Origin: Wyeomyia smithii
Lineage: Eukaryota; Arthropoda; Insecta; Diptera; Culicidae
Direction: 5' to 3'
NCBI RefSeq assembly: GCF_029784165.1
Contig: NC_073696.1
Span: forward strand, 158,943,606-159,007,605
DNA length: 64,000 nt
Part shown: positions 1 to 9,140 of the stretch, piece after piece
Layout: every line of letters begins with the position of its first letter
Position numbering within the stretch: the stretch's first letter is position 1
Translations under genes and position numbers: made by a program
Notes under the pieces: generated by a model
What the model was told of the DNA's origin: nothing
The model's input: only the letters and a program-made list of their open reading frames with translations
Databases searched by the model: none

Positions 1-255
1 CTTTATTTTATCAATGACATTATTTCTCAACGCGTGCAATCTACTCAATTATTATCACAACTAAATTTTTATGCACCCAGTCGTCAATTAAGAAATCGTA
101 AAATATTTTCGGAAAATTCTCACAGAACAAACTACTCAAAAAATGGCCCAATAAATCGCATGATGCGTCACTATAACCAGCACTGCGAAAATATTGACAT
201 CACCATGGGCAGAAATCAAATAAAAAAACGACTAACTACTGGAAATAATGTATAG
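1..255 (+). CDS. 3' end of a non-LTR retrotransposon reverse-transcriptase ORF (partial)
   Basis: The frame is open from base 1 and stops at 253-255, giving 84 residues cut off by the window edge. The residues match the extreme C-terminus of Jockey/CR1-like RT ORF2 proteins: a run with LLSQLNFYAPSRQLRN, then a TNY-like motif, then PINRMMRHYNQ. This tail lies downstream of the RT and thumb domains and has no catalytic motif of its own. A short 3' UTR and an AAAT-type repeat tail (about 306-330) follow, which is the usual 3' terminus of such elements. The upstream part lies outside the window, so completeness cannot be judged. The clade is uncertain. Confidence 0.6.
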   Translation, partial: LYFINDIISQRVQSTQLLSQLNFYAPSRQLRNRKIFSENSHRTNYSKNGPINRMMRHYNQHCENIDITMGRNQIKKRLTTGNNV

Positions 256-330
256 AATATAAGAAAACATTGTATTATTATAACTGTAGTCTACATTTGC
301 TTGACGAAATAAATAAATAAATAAAATAAA
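256..330 (+). mobile_element. non-LTR 3' UTR with AAAT-type tail
   Basis: About 75 bp follow the RT stop codon and end in tandem AAAT units at 306-330. Microsatellite-like 3' tails are typical of target-primed non-LTR elements. The tail abuts the TIR of the next element directly. Confidence 0.5.
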
Positions 331-951
331 TGATGACAGTTCTACAAGGTATGCTATTCACGTCGATGCATTAGTATTAGTGATCGTTATGAACTTTTTC
401 CAATTTTGTATGAAATTTGAAATGGTTTTGCATTTTAAACTAAACTTATAAAACATACTTTCCTGAAAAGTTATAGAAATGATGTTGAAACATGTTTTAG
501 TTGTGGGGAATACATAAACATGCTGCGGTTTAGGTAAAATATGCTGTTTTTCATCAATTTGCCGGTAACCTTTTTGCACTTTTCGTTTTTTTATTGTAGT
601 CTAATAGCGTTCCTAAATTAAGTCGCTTATGTTTCATACAGTAACAAAAGTCATGAGCTATGACAATGACTAAGATTATGCTCCAACTATTAGAAATATA
701 GCATTTTTATATATTTTATTTCGACATATTGTCGCAATTTTTCACACTAAATCTAAATTAATATCAATTTCTAGTGTGTTTCAACTGGAGATTCACTCTT
801 CAACCAAAAAAATCAGATATAAAACAACATAAAACGAGAAATTTCCAAAAATGTTCTGAATTCCATACAAAACGCGAAATTTTTCATAACGAGATTTGTT
901 TGTGTGCGTGGATAGACAAAAATGTAGCATACCTTGTAGAACTGTCATCAT
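330..951. mobile_element. TIR element (MITE-like) with 27-bp perfect terminal inverted repeats
   Basis: Bases 330-356 and 925-951 are exact reverse complements (27 bp; the outer end reads ATGATGACAG). The 568-bp interior is AT-rich and has no credible coding region. This is the layout of a non-autonomous DNA transposon. No clean target-site duplication is visible, because the left side abuts a retrotransposon AAAT tail. Confidence 0.6.
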
Positions 952-1120
952 ACTTGGTCATGCATGCATACGATGCATCAAAATGGCACAGGAAACAGCA
1001 AGTTTTCTGCTTCGTTCGTTCTTCTTTACAGGGTTGTTTCGAGTCTTTTCGATACTGAGAGGTGTGTATCGATATTGATGAAGTATCGCTGGTAAAACAT
1101 CGATACCAAATATCCGAGTA
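952..1120. other. intergenic spacer, no gene seen
   Basis: This short stretch between two TIR elements contains repeated ATCGAT-type motifs. No ORF or RNA gene is supported. Confidence 0.3.
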
Positions 1121-1555
1121 CAGTAACTATTCGCTAACTGAGCACGCTTTAACTGGGCTTCTTTTTAACTAGGCGCTCGCTAACTGGGAGGATTCCCAGT
1201 TAAAAAGACAACAAACGTCAAATATCAAAACGAACGGGGGGTATGTGGATTGGGAACGAAAACTGAAAAATTTTAGTTTTTCTAATCGAGAATATTTAAA
1301 ATACAAAAATAATAATATAGCTGGTAAATGTACTCGCTTTATAAAACTAAAGTTTAAAAGCTTTATTTGAGAGATAAGTTTGTATTTGTGGCTTCCCAAT
1401 TTGGTGATCAACTTGAGAACGAAAGCCTTTCATGAAATTGTCGCGAAGCAGCGTTATCCATCGAATTCCCCCTCGGCGTTGAGATGATATCCCAGTTAGC
1501 GAGCTGATTTCAATAACTGGGAAGTGCTCGTCGCCCAGTTAGCGAACAGTTGCTG
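1121..1555. mobile_element. 435-bp mariner-type MITE with TA target duplication
   Basis: The left end CAGTAACTATTCGCTAACTG matches the reverse complement of the right end at 18 of 20 positions. TA dinucleotides flank it at 1119-1120 and 1556-1557. Further copies of the CTAACTGGG motif lie inside both arms. There is no transposase ORF. The TA duplication and the CAGT terminus fit a non-autonomous Tc1/mariner relative. Confidence 0.75.
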
Positions 1556-1711
1556 TATCGGAAGCAGAAGGATCGATTCTGTGTTAGTAACGGTGGTATC
1601 GCAACGTCCCTACTTATCGATATTATTGCAATAAGAAGCGTTGCCGTTTTTTAATGTAGAAATTTTGAGCAGTCGTAATTTGTACATAATCGACAATTTT
1701 GTTCAATCGCT
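1556..1711. other. spacer with a 23-bp match to 59103-59125
   Basis: Non-coding. Bases 1688-1710 are identical to 59103-59125 and abut the broken end of the R1-like element. The frame of the next ORF runs into this spacer for about 20 codons that look nothing like RT. Confidence 0.35.
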
Positions 1712-3486
1712 ATGGAGTCCCAACTGGCACTATTGAACGCATTCTTCACGTCGAGCGTGACGATTGCGCAGTAGCGTATTCCCCTTCTCTTGCGCTGGAT
1801 TGCTACCTCCGCCGTCTTGATGACGGAAGAGATTGCGTCCAGCGTGGACCTGCCCTTCCGGAAGCCGAACTGGTTACTTGCCAGACCGTGTACACCCTCC
1901 GTGTACCTCACCAGTCTGTTGAGGATGATCCTCTCAAGCACCTTGCCCGCGGTGTCCAGCAGGCAGATAGGCCTGTATGCCGATGGGTCCCCTGGCGGTT
2001 TCCCAGCCTTCGGCAATAAGACCAGTCTCTGCCGCTTCCACCTGTCCGGAAAGAGACAGTCATCCAGGCACCTCTGCATGACTGCCCTGAACAGCCCGGG
2101 GGCCGTTTTTATCGCCAGCCTGATCGCCAGGTTAGGGATACCATCCGGTCCCGGTGCCTTGCTCACCTTTAGGGATTTGGCGATCACGATGAGTTCCTCA
2201 TTCGTAACCCTTGCCTCCTCCCCTGCCTCGACACGGCTGTCGTCGCTCACGGATTGGATGCTCGGCAGGTTGGCCGACCATCTCTGGTCTATGTCTGAGA
2301 TACTGGAACGTCGGACGTGAGACTCGACTGCCGGAGGCCAAGGACTTGGCTCGTGGCGTGGAAAGAGTCCCTCGATGATACGCTCCAGCATCGCTGGTGA
2401 TCGCTCTGCAGGTGCCAGCGCGCCTTTAGTCTTGGCCATTACGATCCTGTAGGCGTCACCCCACGGATTTGTATTGGTACTCGCACATAGCCTATCGAAG
2501 CAGGCCCTCTTGCTGGCCTTTATCGCACTCTTTAGCATCGATCTTGCCGAACTGAATGCTGCACGGCGCTCTGTTCTCTCTTCTTCGTTTCGCGCACGCT
2601 GCATCCTCCGTCTTGCACGGAGGCACGCACTGCGAAGGTCGGCTATCGCGTCCGTCCACCAGTAAACCGGTGGCTTTCCATTCCTAGGTTGGCGAGTCCT
2701 AGGCATGGTGGCGTCGCACGCCCGCGATAGCATAGCAACTAGTTGGTCAGCAGTCGGGCGGAGCCAACTGCCCCCCTCGCGCTCCCTTCTCATTGCCTCT
2801 TCGAATACCTCGGCATCAAAGTGCGATGTCTTCCACCCGCGAACGGTCGGAGTGTTGGCTCTACCCGTCGCTTGCCGCCTCTCGTTGTTGTCTACACTAT
2901 AACAGACCGCCTGGTGGTCGCTATTAGTGTAGCCATCGTCTACCCTCCAGTTCTTGATCAGTCGTGGGCTGGAGAACGTCACGTCGATGATCGACTCCGC
3001 ACCATTTCTGCTAAATGTACTTTTGTTCCCAACGTTGGCCAGATCTAGGTTGAGCTTTGCAAAAGCCCCCAACAGGATCTGGCCCCTCTGGTTCGTGAAG
3101 CGACTTCCCCACTCAACAGCCCAAGCGTTGAAGTCGCCCGCCACCACCAACGGCGTTAGGCCCGTTAGCTCCATGGATAGGAGGTCGACCATCTGGGTGA
3201 ACCTTTCGGTAGACCAACGTGGCGGAGCATAGCAACTGCAGTAGAACACTCCGTTTACCTTAGCAACTACGTACCCTTCTTCTGAGGTTGAGACAACCTC
3301 CTGAACCGGGAACTTGCTCGTCGTACATATGGCCGCCAAACTGGACCTATCCGCAACCCAGTTACCGTTTCCGGGAGGGATGCGGTAGGGATCCGATATG
3401 ACGGCGATGTCCGACAATGACTCAGTGGCTGCTTGGTGTAGCAGCTGCTGAGCCGCGAAGCAATGGTTCAGGTTCAGTTGCGTCAC
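1651..3486 (-). CDS. R1-clade ORF2: APE endonuclease plus N-terminal half of RT (truncated)
   Basis: This would encode the polyprotein that nicks target DNA and copies the element RNA in the nucleus. The 611 residues open with the endonuclease: the NLNH segment, ISDPYR where many relatives have a catalytic Glu, VVAGDFNAW, and a C-terminal SDH motif. A linker follows, then the RT: KAPGPDGIP, LLPKAGKPPGDPSAYRP, SNQFGFRKGRST and LDVKNAF, which carries the first catalytic Asp. The frame then leaves RT similarity and ends about 20 codons later in unrelated DNA. The YADD block, thumb and tail are missing, so no active enzyme is encoded. The reading starts at a GTG just after the ORF1 stop, on the sequence TAAGGGTGACG, so the real start is uncertain. 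Confidence 0.8.
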   Translation of the reverse strand: MTQLNLNHCFAAQQLLHQAATESLSDIAVISDPYRIPPGNGNWVADRSSLAAICTTSKFPVQEVVSTSEEGYVVAKVNGVFYCSCYAPPRWSTERFTQMVDLLSMELTGLTPLVVAGDFNAWAVEWGSRFTNQRGQILLGAFAKLNLDLANVGNKSTFSRNGAESIIDVTFSSPRLIKNWRVDDGYTNSDHQAVCYSVDNNERRQATGRANTPTVRGWKTSHFDAEVFEEAMRREREGGSWLRPTADQLVAMLSRACDATMPRTRQPRNGKPPVYWWTDAIADLRSACLRARRRMQRARNEEERTERRAAFSSARSMLKSAIKASKRACFDRLCASTNTNPWGDAYRIVMAKTKGALAPAERSPAMLERIIEGLFPRHEPSPWPPAVESHVRRSSISDIDQRWSANLPSIQSVSDDSRVEAGEEARVTNEELIVIAKSLKVSKAPGPDGIPNLAIRLAIKTAPGLFRAVMQRCLDDCLFPDRWKRQRLVLLPKAGKPPGDPSAYRPICLLDTAGKVLERIILNRLVRYTEGVHGLASNQFGFRKGRSTLDAISSVIKTAEVAIQRKRRGIRYCAIVTLDVKNAFNSASWDSIAIEQNCRLCTNYDCSKFLH

Positions 3487-3975
3487 CCTTACGCCCGTGG
3501 TTTCGCAGCCGGCTTACCGGCTGGGCACCTGGGGCCTCCCATAAAGTGTTTGGCGTCCCGTTTCCCGGAACATACCATGCACTTGGGAGACTCCACACAG
3601 TCCTTTGCTTTATGGCCTGCACCTCCACATCGCCTGCACAGCTGGCTCCTATCGGGCCCCTTGCAGGTCCAGGACTTATGTCCGCCCTCAAAGCACCGGA
3701 AGCAAATGTCTGGTTGCTGTAGTATGCCCAGAGGACATACAGACCAGCCGACCTTCAACTTGCCCTCTTTCAGGGCCAGGTTAGCGTCCGCCGACGGTAG
3801 TCGGAAGGTAGCTATCTGGGTCCCCGCCGGACCTTTGCGGAGGCGGATTGACTCCTTAGCCACCTCCACCCCGCACTTCGCTTTTAGGGCTTGTGCAATG
3901 TCGCACCCCTCAGTGATTTCGTCCAGGTTGACTGACCCACCATTGTGCACCGCAAAACGTAACAGCACTACAATT
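1712..3975 (-). mobile_element. R1-clade non-LTR retrotransposon, truncated at both ends
   Basis: On the minus strand a gag-like ORF1 remnant is followed by ORF2 with an APE endonuclease and the first half of the RT. The similarity stops abruptly at about 1712, before the catalytic YADD block, and ORF1 lacks its N-terminal half. Non-LTR elements normally truncate at the 5' end through incomplete target-primed synthesis. Losing the 3' half as well implies a later deletion. GC content is clearly higher than in the flanks. Confidence 0.8.
3489..3968 (-). CDS. R1-clade ORF1 (gag-like), N-terminally truncated, with CCHC zinc knuckles
   Basis: The 159 residues correspond to the C-terminal part of an ORF1 RNA-binding protein that packages the element RNA. 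Consecutive Cys-rich knuckles are visible: CFRCFEGGHKSWTC, CRRCGGAGHKAKDC, and a third beginning CMVCSGKRDAKHF. The segment before them (about residues 15-75) resembles the RRM-like region of mosquito R1 ORF1. Related ORF1 proteins are usually several hundred residues long, so half or more is missing. A TAA lies in frame just upstream. ORF1 ends three bases before the GTG taken for ORF2, in a different frame, as expected for an R1-type gene pair. Confidence 0.75.
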   Translation of the reverse strand: MLLRFAVHNGGSVNLDEITEGCDIAQALKAKCGVEVAKESIRLRKGPAGTQIATFRLPSADANLALKEGKLKVGWSVCPLGILQQPDICFRCFEGGHKSWTCKGPDRSQLCRRCGGAGHKAKDCVESPKCMVCSGKRDAKHFMGGPRCPAGKPAAKPRA

Positions 3976-4079
3976 ATGGGTTACTTCACTTATTGCACCG
4001 AGCAGAATAAATGTTTTTAGTAACATGTTCAACATTAAATCATTTCAATCGTATGAATAGGGTTACAATTGAGTTATAA
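3976..4079. other. AT-rich spacer
   Basis: No coding or repeat signal that I can name. Confidence 0.25.
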
Positions 4080-4780
4080 AAAACACCACTGCCAATAAAA
4101 ATTGCTCAGTTTCGTGATCGTAGTGTCGTCTTCGGCAAAGTTGTAGATAATATTTTTTTTCCGAAGAAAATACCCTGAAAAAAAATCTTTTCTCTCAAAA
4201 AATAGTTAGCAGAAAAACAGAAACTAATTAGACTGCTCTATTGGTGATTCGAACAATTTTTAAAGCTAAAACGTTTTCTTTGATTGGCATAGTGTCTTCT
4301 GCACAGTTGCAGATAACAATTTGGTCCTTCCAAATATAATAATTAAAAAAAAATCCAAAACATTTTAATTTGTTTTTTATTTCTCTACGATTGAACCAAT
4401 TTCAGTGTTTAGGTATTTTATTGTATTTTTATAAAAAAAATTGGTATTAAAAAAATGAGTTTTTTAAATATTTTTTTTTTGTTTTTCTCTTCCTTTTTTT
4501 TTCAAACAAAAAATATTATAGTTATATTTTCGGAAAGACAATATTTGCCAAAGACATCATACCTATCAAAAAACCTTTTTAGCGGCTCTAAAAATATTTG
4601 TAATTACCAATACCTTTCCAAAATAGCATTTTTAAATAGCTCCCCAAAAATGAGACGTGCTTCAGGAAGTTAAACCAATAGCACAAAATTATATCTTTTG
4701 CCCATAGAAACAACTATGCAAATTTTCAGCCAAATTAAAAAGGGTCGAATCAATTGGGGACCCGTTCTTGTGGAATTGCT
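4080..4780 (+). repeat. dispersed repeat related to 34490-35060 and 50930-51300
   Basis: It shares several blocks in the same order with both duplicated segments downstream: a block ending AAAGTTGTAGATAAT, one containing CCAATAGCACAAAATT, and one containing TTTTGCCCATAGAAA. Divergence is high and poly-A/T runs vary in length. The short ORFs inside are low-complexity and not credible genes. Confidence 0.5.
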
Positions 4781-4855
4781 CTTTACAAAAAAATACAGTC
4801 ACCTATCAGGGAAAGTTAAGTATGCGTTCATCATTTTTACAATAATAAATTAATC

Positions 4856-5260
4856 TATACTAAAAGGGGTTACTCTCATGTTAAGGAGAAAAAATCGAAA
4901 TATATTTTTTATTTCTTTTATTTAAAAGGATACGGATGTTTTAGACTAGATTATTTTTCCTTTAAAAATCAGAATGGTCTGAGCAGTAAAAAAAGCAAAG
5001 CCTTGGTGCTACATTCCGATTCGGAACTCGACCTTCTGTTTATTATACACAGACTTCGCAGCCAACTGTTTCGTGTACGGGACAATTGCAGGGCTAGCAC
5101 TACGATCCTACTGACACTAGCAGTCTCACCCGAGTCGAGACTCGAACCTACGACGACTGGTTTGTTAGGCCAGCATCGTACCTCGAGACCATCTGGGAGG
5201 TGTCTGGAGCAGTAGAACCGATTTAAAGGATGTCTGAGCAGTAGAACCGATTTAAAGTTA
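4856..5260 (-). repeat. inverted copy of the 33390-33545 repeat, split by a SINE
   Basis: Read on the minus strand, it follows the same order as 33390-33545 and 49350-49510, including GCAGTAGAACCGATTT and an AAAAGGATA block. The SINE at 4989-5201 sits inside the block GTCTGAGCAGTA, and fragments of that block remain on both sides and again at 5232. Confidence 0.5.
4989..5201 (-). mobile_element. tRNA-derived SINE (Feilai-like)
   Basis: This is the reverse complement of the SINE at 29038-29251. On the minus strand it has an A-box-like TGGTCTCGAGG, a B-box GGTTCGAGTCT, a tRNA-unrelated body and a 3' end GCACCAAGGCTTTGC followed by a T/A-rich tail. Candidate target duplications are GTCTGAGCAGTA at 4977-4988 and the same word with one extra G at 5202-5214. 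Its length of about 210 bp and its promoter boxes fit a Pol III-transcribed mosquito SINE. Confidence 0.75.
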
Positions 5261-5929
5261 ATGATGCAAAATCCTTCGTTCAGGTATAGCGTACAGGATT
5301 TTTCGTGTTTCTGACAAGTAGTTCTTTCTGTATCATGCTCATTGCGAGGAATGTCGAAAAAATTATATTTTGGTACATGAACTCCAGTGAGTCCAGTTAT
5401 TAATATTTTCTTTTGAAAAAGAAAGGTAAGATCTCATTATTTAAAAGAAAACTCATTAACTTTTCAACTCTAAAAAAAGAAAAAATACTTTTGATCGCGA
5501 GCACACAAGTATATATAAACTCTTAAGAACTTTAAATTCAAATCCTTGTTTAGGCGTTTCTATTGAAAACAACAAAAAGTGCATCAGTTCTATAACATAG
5601 CCGAGGCGCAAAGCAGATGAATAAATGCAGGGTTTTTAAACCTGATTCGAACCAGTTTCAGTTTTTTTCATGATACACTTTAATTGATCTCAGTGTTTCT
5701 AGATTTCAATGGATTTACTTCTGATGACAGAGAAAGAATGATCCTGGTTCGAATCACGCTGAAGTTGGTTCACTGATCAAATCGAGCAAACAATTTTTTA
5801 CTCTTGTAAAAATGCAATATTCTATCAATGACTCAACAAAATACTGCATAGCATACTAATTGAATAATAAGTTTGATAAAAATAAATTCTTTATCGAAAA
5901 TATTTAGGCTATTTGACTGAAATATAAAA
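5261..5929. other. intergenic, no gene seen
   Basis: About 670 bp of AT-rich DNA. Two loosely inverted GGTTCGAATC / GATTCGAACC words occur at about 5640-5760. I see no ORF, RNA gene or TIR. Confidence 0.3.
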
Positions 5930-6019
5930 AATGCGGACCATGAGCATCGGTAGTTCGAAGTGGGGAGCTGCATAGCCGCAAGGCTACAAAGTCCGCTTTG
6001 TTAAGCGGATGCTTTATAT

Positions 6020-6683
6020 CAATTACGAGCAGGATCTGTATGTGGCCGCAGCCAACAGGAAGCTGAGACCTATATCTGGTGTGCTTCAAGCTTCCCAATG
6101 CCGAACTTAAGTGAAACGAATCAGCACAAGGGCACCCGAAAAAAAAACATAAAAAAAACTTAAAAGTTGCTATAATTGTACATAGTTTATGTTTTTCATT
6201 GTGAATACATCAATTTTACATTAAATATCATTGTTCAGAACAATAAAAACACTGTGTTTGTCATTTTCATTCATTGTTATGCATCTTAACAGCAATTTTT
6301 TAGGCATTTTTCATAAATTTAGAAGTCACTGACAATGTCTTCCATAGTAAAATTATTGTCGATGGTAGAAAAGACGTTGAGACTACTGCAGCTGCTGGGA
6401 CTATTGCGACTGTTGCTGGAACTGGTACCGACGATGAATTGTTGCCTCTAAGCAGCTCCGTGGAAACTCTTGGAACAACATTACAGCATGGTTCAACAAT
6501 CAACTGGAAAGTTCAGAAAGCTCCAAAGGGATTGGTAGATTTGCCTCTGCGGGGATGCCAAGGTAAAAATTTAATGTTCCCGTTATGAGAACAGTTGCTT
6601 ATGTTTTTACTTTATTTTACTTCTTAGATACGAACGATTCAGCGATTGCGACATCGATCGGGCAAACAAGCCAACACAATTGA
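6020..6683 (+). pseudogene. THAP zinc-finger gene-like unit, copy A (exon A missing)
   Basis: This is one of three copies of a multi-exon unit. Exon B starts near 6020 and reads NYEQDLYVAAANRKLRP, the C-terminal part of a THAP DNA-binding domain, but ends at an in-frame TAA. Exon C (about 6322-6562) is open for 80 codons after an AG and ends at AAG|GTAAAA. Exon D (6628-6683) follows TTCTTAG and closes with TGA in the matching phase (the split codon is completed as GAT). The exon carrying the N-terminal half of the THAP domain, present in the other two copies, is absent. THAP domains occur in P-element-type transposases and in host regulators. Nothing downstream looks like a transposase, so the parent gene is unknown. 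Confidence 0.5.
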
Positions 6684-7455
6684 AAAGCTGCGTACATACA
6701 CATGTCTTGTGGTTAACAGGAAATGATTCCAATAAATAAACAAAAAGAATAAATCTTAATTTAATTCAATTTAATCTGTTTACGGTATTTTAGATGTGAA
6801 AATGATCAAAATAAACAAAAAGAGTAAAAACTCAATTTATTGTGAACTTTTGTTTAATGATTACAATACCCTTTCCGACAAGTCTAGCGTAGTAGTAAAG
6901 TTTATTTATTTTGCTCGTTTGGTTCAGCGTTTACCGGTTCGTTTGGTTGTTCTTGCTTCAGACTCTGCGCCACTCTATTATCCACTCTTGTCATACCTGT
7001 CCACTTCTGGGTTGTATATATAAAGTTATATGCGAATTAAGCGCTATTCCCACTGCTTCCGGGCAGTGTCCAAGCCGTGGTGCAAATGCAATAAAAAAAC
7101 GAAAATATTTCACTGCCACATAGGGTAATCGTTCCATTATTCATCTCAGCACCTAGGTGCACCTATATTAATCTTATTTCTCTCATTTGTTCAATTTCCC
7201 GTCAAATTTCTGCAAATTTTGAAAGTAAATCTATTTGCTTCTCGATTTTGTCAAGTGGTTGAAAGTTTTACGTTGAAAATATGGTAAAATTTGACGATAA
7301 ATTGATCAGAAAGGCGTGATGAGATTAATATAAGAGCGATTACCCTAGTAAAAACTTCGCAAGTTGCTGCCGTGCACTCTCCGGGAAGCAAAAAATATCG
7401 TCGGCAACGATATTTTTCATTCGCACGGCGACAACATGACACTGTCCCGGACATT
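6684..7455. repeat. 3' flank of the THAP unit (inverted relative to 29470-29965 and 42420-42930)
   Basis: Read in reverse, it aligns with 29470-29965 and 42420-42930, for example the words CGTTTGGTT and AATATCGTCGGCAACGATAT. The latter is a self-complementary hairpin word near 7390-7412. It is interrupted by the MITE at 7123-7345 and cut at the right by the LTR retrotransposon. Confidence 0.55.
7123..7345. mobile_element. 223-bp MITE with TA target duplication and an identifiable empty site
   Basis: The ends GGGTAATCG and CGATTACCC are inverted repeats flanked by TA at 7121-7122 and 7346-7347. The homologous stretch at about 29580-29592 reads straight through with a single TA, which is the empty site. 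There is no ORF. It is a non-autonomous mariner-type element. Confidence 0.8.
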
Positions 7456-7989
7456 TGTGACGTCACACCCTGCGAAGAACCCAATGCTCCGTCACGAGCC
7501 TTATAATTAAAGTTTAATTTTGTTCCTAGGAGGGCATAGCCTTCTGCTATGCTTTAGTCAGGCGAAACATTTGGTTCCCTTGACAGAGGACCGCGAACGT
7601 CTCTGTCAACACTCTATGTATCAACAGATTATGCCACAGGTGGCAAAGAACTTCGCGCAGCCTTCTGCTGTGCTACAGGCAAACAAACTCGAATAAAATA
7701 AACAAGTTTTGTGTTATAAACAAAACAGAAGTCGCCGGTTCAACGGTGTTGATGCTCTCGCATGCGTTCTATCGTACATGCGGTACTAGATTATAGGTTA
7801 AGAGATTAGTAAGGTAAACAGAGAGTGGAGAAAGTCTCTCTCTCTGAGTTACCGGTAGGGTATATTTAAGTAGTGATGTACGAAAATAAAGTCAGTTAGT
7901 CCACCGTTATCTTGTGTATTAATTCCGCGCCAAAGGCGCGTACAGGGATATCTAGTAGAAGAATTCCCTGGTAGGTTATAACCTGCACA
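7456..7989 (+). repeat. 5' LTR
   Basis: 534 bp, TG...CA. Inside it are a hairpin word GCATAGCCTTCTGCTATGC near 7536, a related GCGCAGCCTTCTGCTGTGC near 7655, a TATATTTAAG promoter-like box near 7861, and AATAAA words that could serve as polyadenylation signals. It would drive the genomic RNA. Confidence 0.93.
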
Positions 7990-7991
7990 TC

Positions 7992-8004
7992 TGGTGACAG
8001 CGCG
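7992..8004 (+). promoter_or_regulatory. candidate tRNA primer-binding site
   Basis: TGGTGACAGCGCG begins two bases after the 5' LTR. TGG is expected opposite the CCA end of a tRNA primer. I cannot assign the tRNA without comparing tRNA 3' ends. Confidence 0.55.
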
Positions 8005-8696
8005 TGGTCTTTTCCGCGCCATTGAATCTTTTCTTTAATCGGACGTATCTCGGAAGTCAGACGCGGTCGTAAACTCGGTCGTAGTAATCACGCTAAGGGA
8101 GCAAAAAGAAAAAGTAGTGGTTTAAATATCTGTGGTTCAGTGAAAAATGAAATAGTTTTTCGGAGTTTTAATCCAAGTAGTGCTCGCGGAGGAAAAAGAG
8201 TGTGTTATTTAAAGAAAAAAAAAAAAGGAAAAAAAAAAAGAGAACTGAAGAAAAAGTACTTAACGATTTATCGAGGTCAGCAGCTTGGAAAGTAGTGCTG
8301 CTAGTGAAAGAGAAAAAAAAAAGAGAAACGAAAATCGAGAAAAGACGTTGACAAAAAGTGTTCTCTTTTCTCGCTTTTTGCATGGAAGTGAACTGAGTTG
8401 GTGGCAAACCCAAGCGAGTGACATTCGTATGCGGGGAAAAGGTGCTGTGTTTTGCTGCTGAAGACGACTTGTAAAGTGCGATCGTTTTTTTCATGTAAGT
8501 GTCAGTTTCGACGTTGGCAGATATTCGATATAGTGAATTGTCGTATTAAGAAGGTGCCGAAGTTACGTAGTGGAAATTGAAGTCAACAACGATGACCGGC
8601 CCTGTGTCAAGGATACTCGGGTGAGTGAGTCATTTCCTTTTTTATTATGCGGCATATTGCAAAAGCAGAATAGGTGTTAGACGGTTATGACCATAA
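8005..8696 (+). other. retrotransposon leader, purine-rich, with a splice-donor-like site
   Basis: About 690 bp of leader, A/G-rich from 8160 to 8350. A minimal reading frame starts with the ATG at 8592 and closes after 10 codons exactly across CTCGG|GTGAGTGAG, a strong splice-donor-like word near 8620. Splicing from here to gag or to a downstream message is possible, but I see no obvious acceptor before gag. Confidence 0.4.
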
Positions 8697-9140
8697 ATGT
8701 CAAGATTAAAAGAGCTTAAGGATTATGTCTACCAGGAGTACCATAATCTGAGCAATAACATAAACAGGCCGAGAACGCGGGCGGCAGTCGCTAATAGAAG
8801 AAAATTATTAAGCGACGCCTTAAACGACTTTTCGGAAATTTTAAAAGAGTATGAAAATTCGAATTTAACGCCAGAACATTGGAATAGATTAACAGATCAG
8901 TACACACTCGTTCAATCGAAAGTGTGTCTGGCATTGAAAATCTTAAATAACTCGGCGATTGTTCCTGAGCCAAACAGAAATAGAAGATTATCAGAAAATT
9001 GTCTTGAGTTTGAGACATCAGATCTTGCAGAAGATCAGTTGGCGAACTTAGAGCGATCGGTGATTTTTGAAGATCCCCCGCTTTCATCGACCCTTGTAGA
9101 AACTCAGGAATCAAGGGGTGAGAAGCACACAGTGAATTAA
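8697..9140 (+). CDS. small upstream ORF of the LTR element, unknown function (147 aa)
   Basis: I do not recognise this protein. It starts MSRLKELKDYVYQEYHNLS and is open for 147 codons between the leader and gag. It is strongly hydrophilic with many charged residues and Leu spacing compatible with helices, and its C-terminal third is acidic. There is no zinc knuckle, signal peptide or membrane segment. A 1.29-kb gap separates it from gag. Some 412/mdg1-type insect elements carry an extra ORF in this position, so a conserved accessory protein is plausible. The reported start is the first ATG and has A at -3. Confidence 0.55.
   Translation: MSRLKELKDYVYQEYHNLSNNINRPRTRAAVANRRKLLSDALNDFSEILKEYENSNLTPEHWNRLTDQYTLVQSKVCLALKILNNSAIVPEPNRNRRLSENCLEFETSDLAEDQLANLERSVIFEDPPLSSTLVETQESRGEKHTVN

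Noticed and set aside
1699..3232. Several plus-strand frames of 60-180 codons over 1699-4020
   Set aside because: They are antisense shadows of the R1-clade ORF1/ORF2, arising from its higher GC content.
8168..8494. 108-codon minus-strand frame opposite the retrotransposon leader
   Set aside because: It is a by-product of the A/G-rich leader (Phe/Ser/Leu runs), antisense to the element, with no motif.
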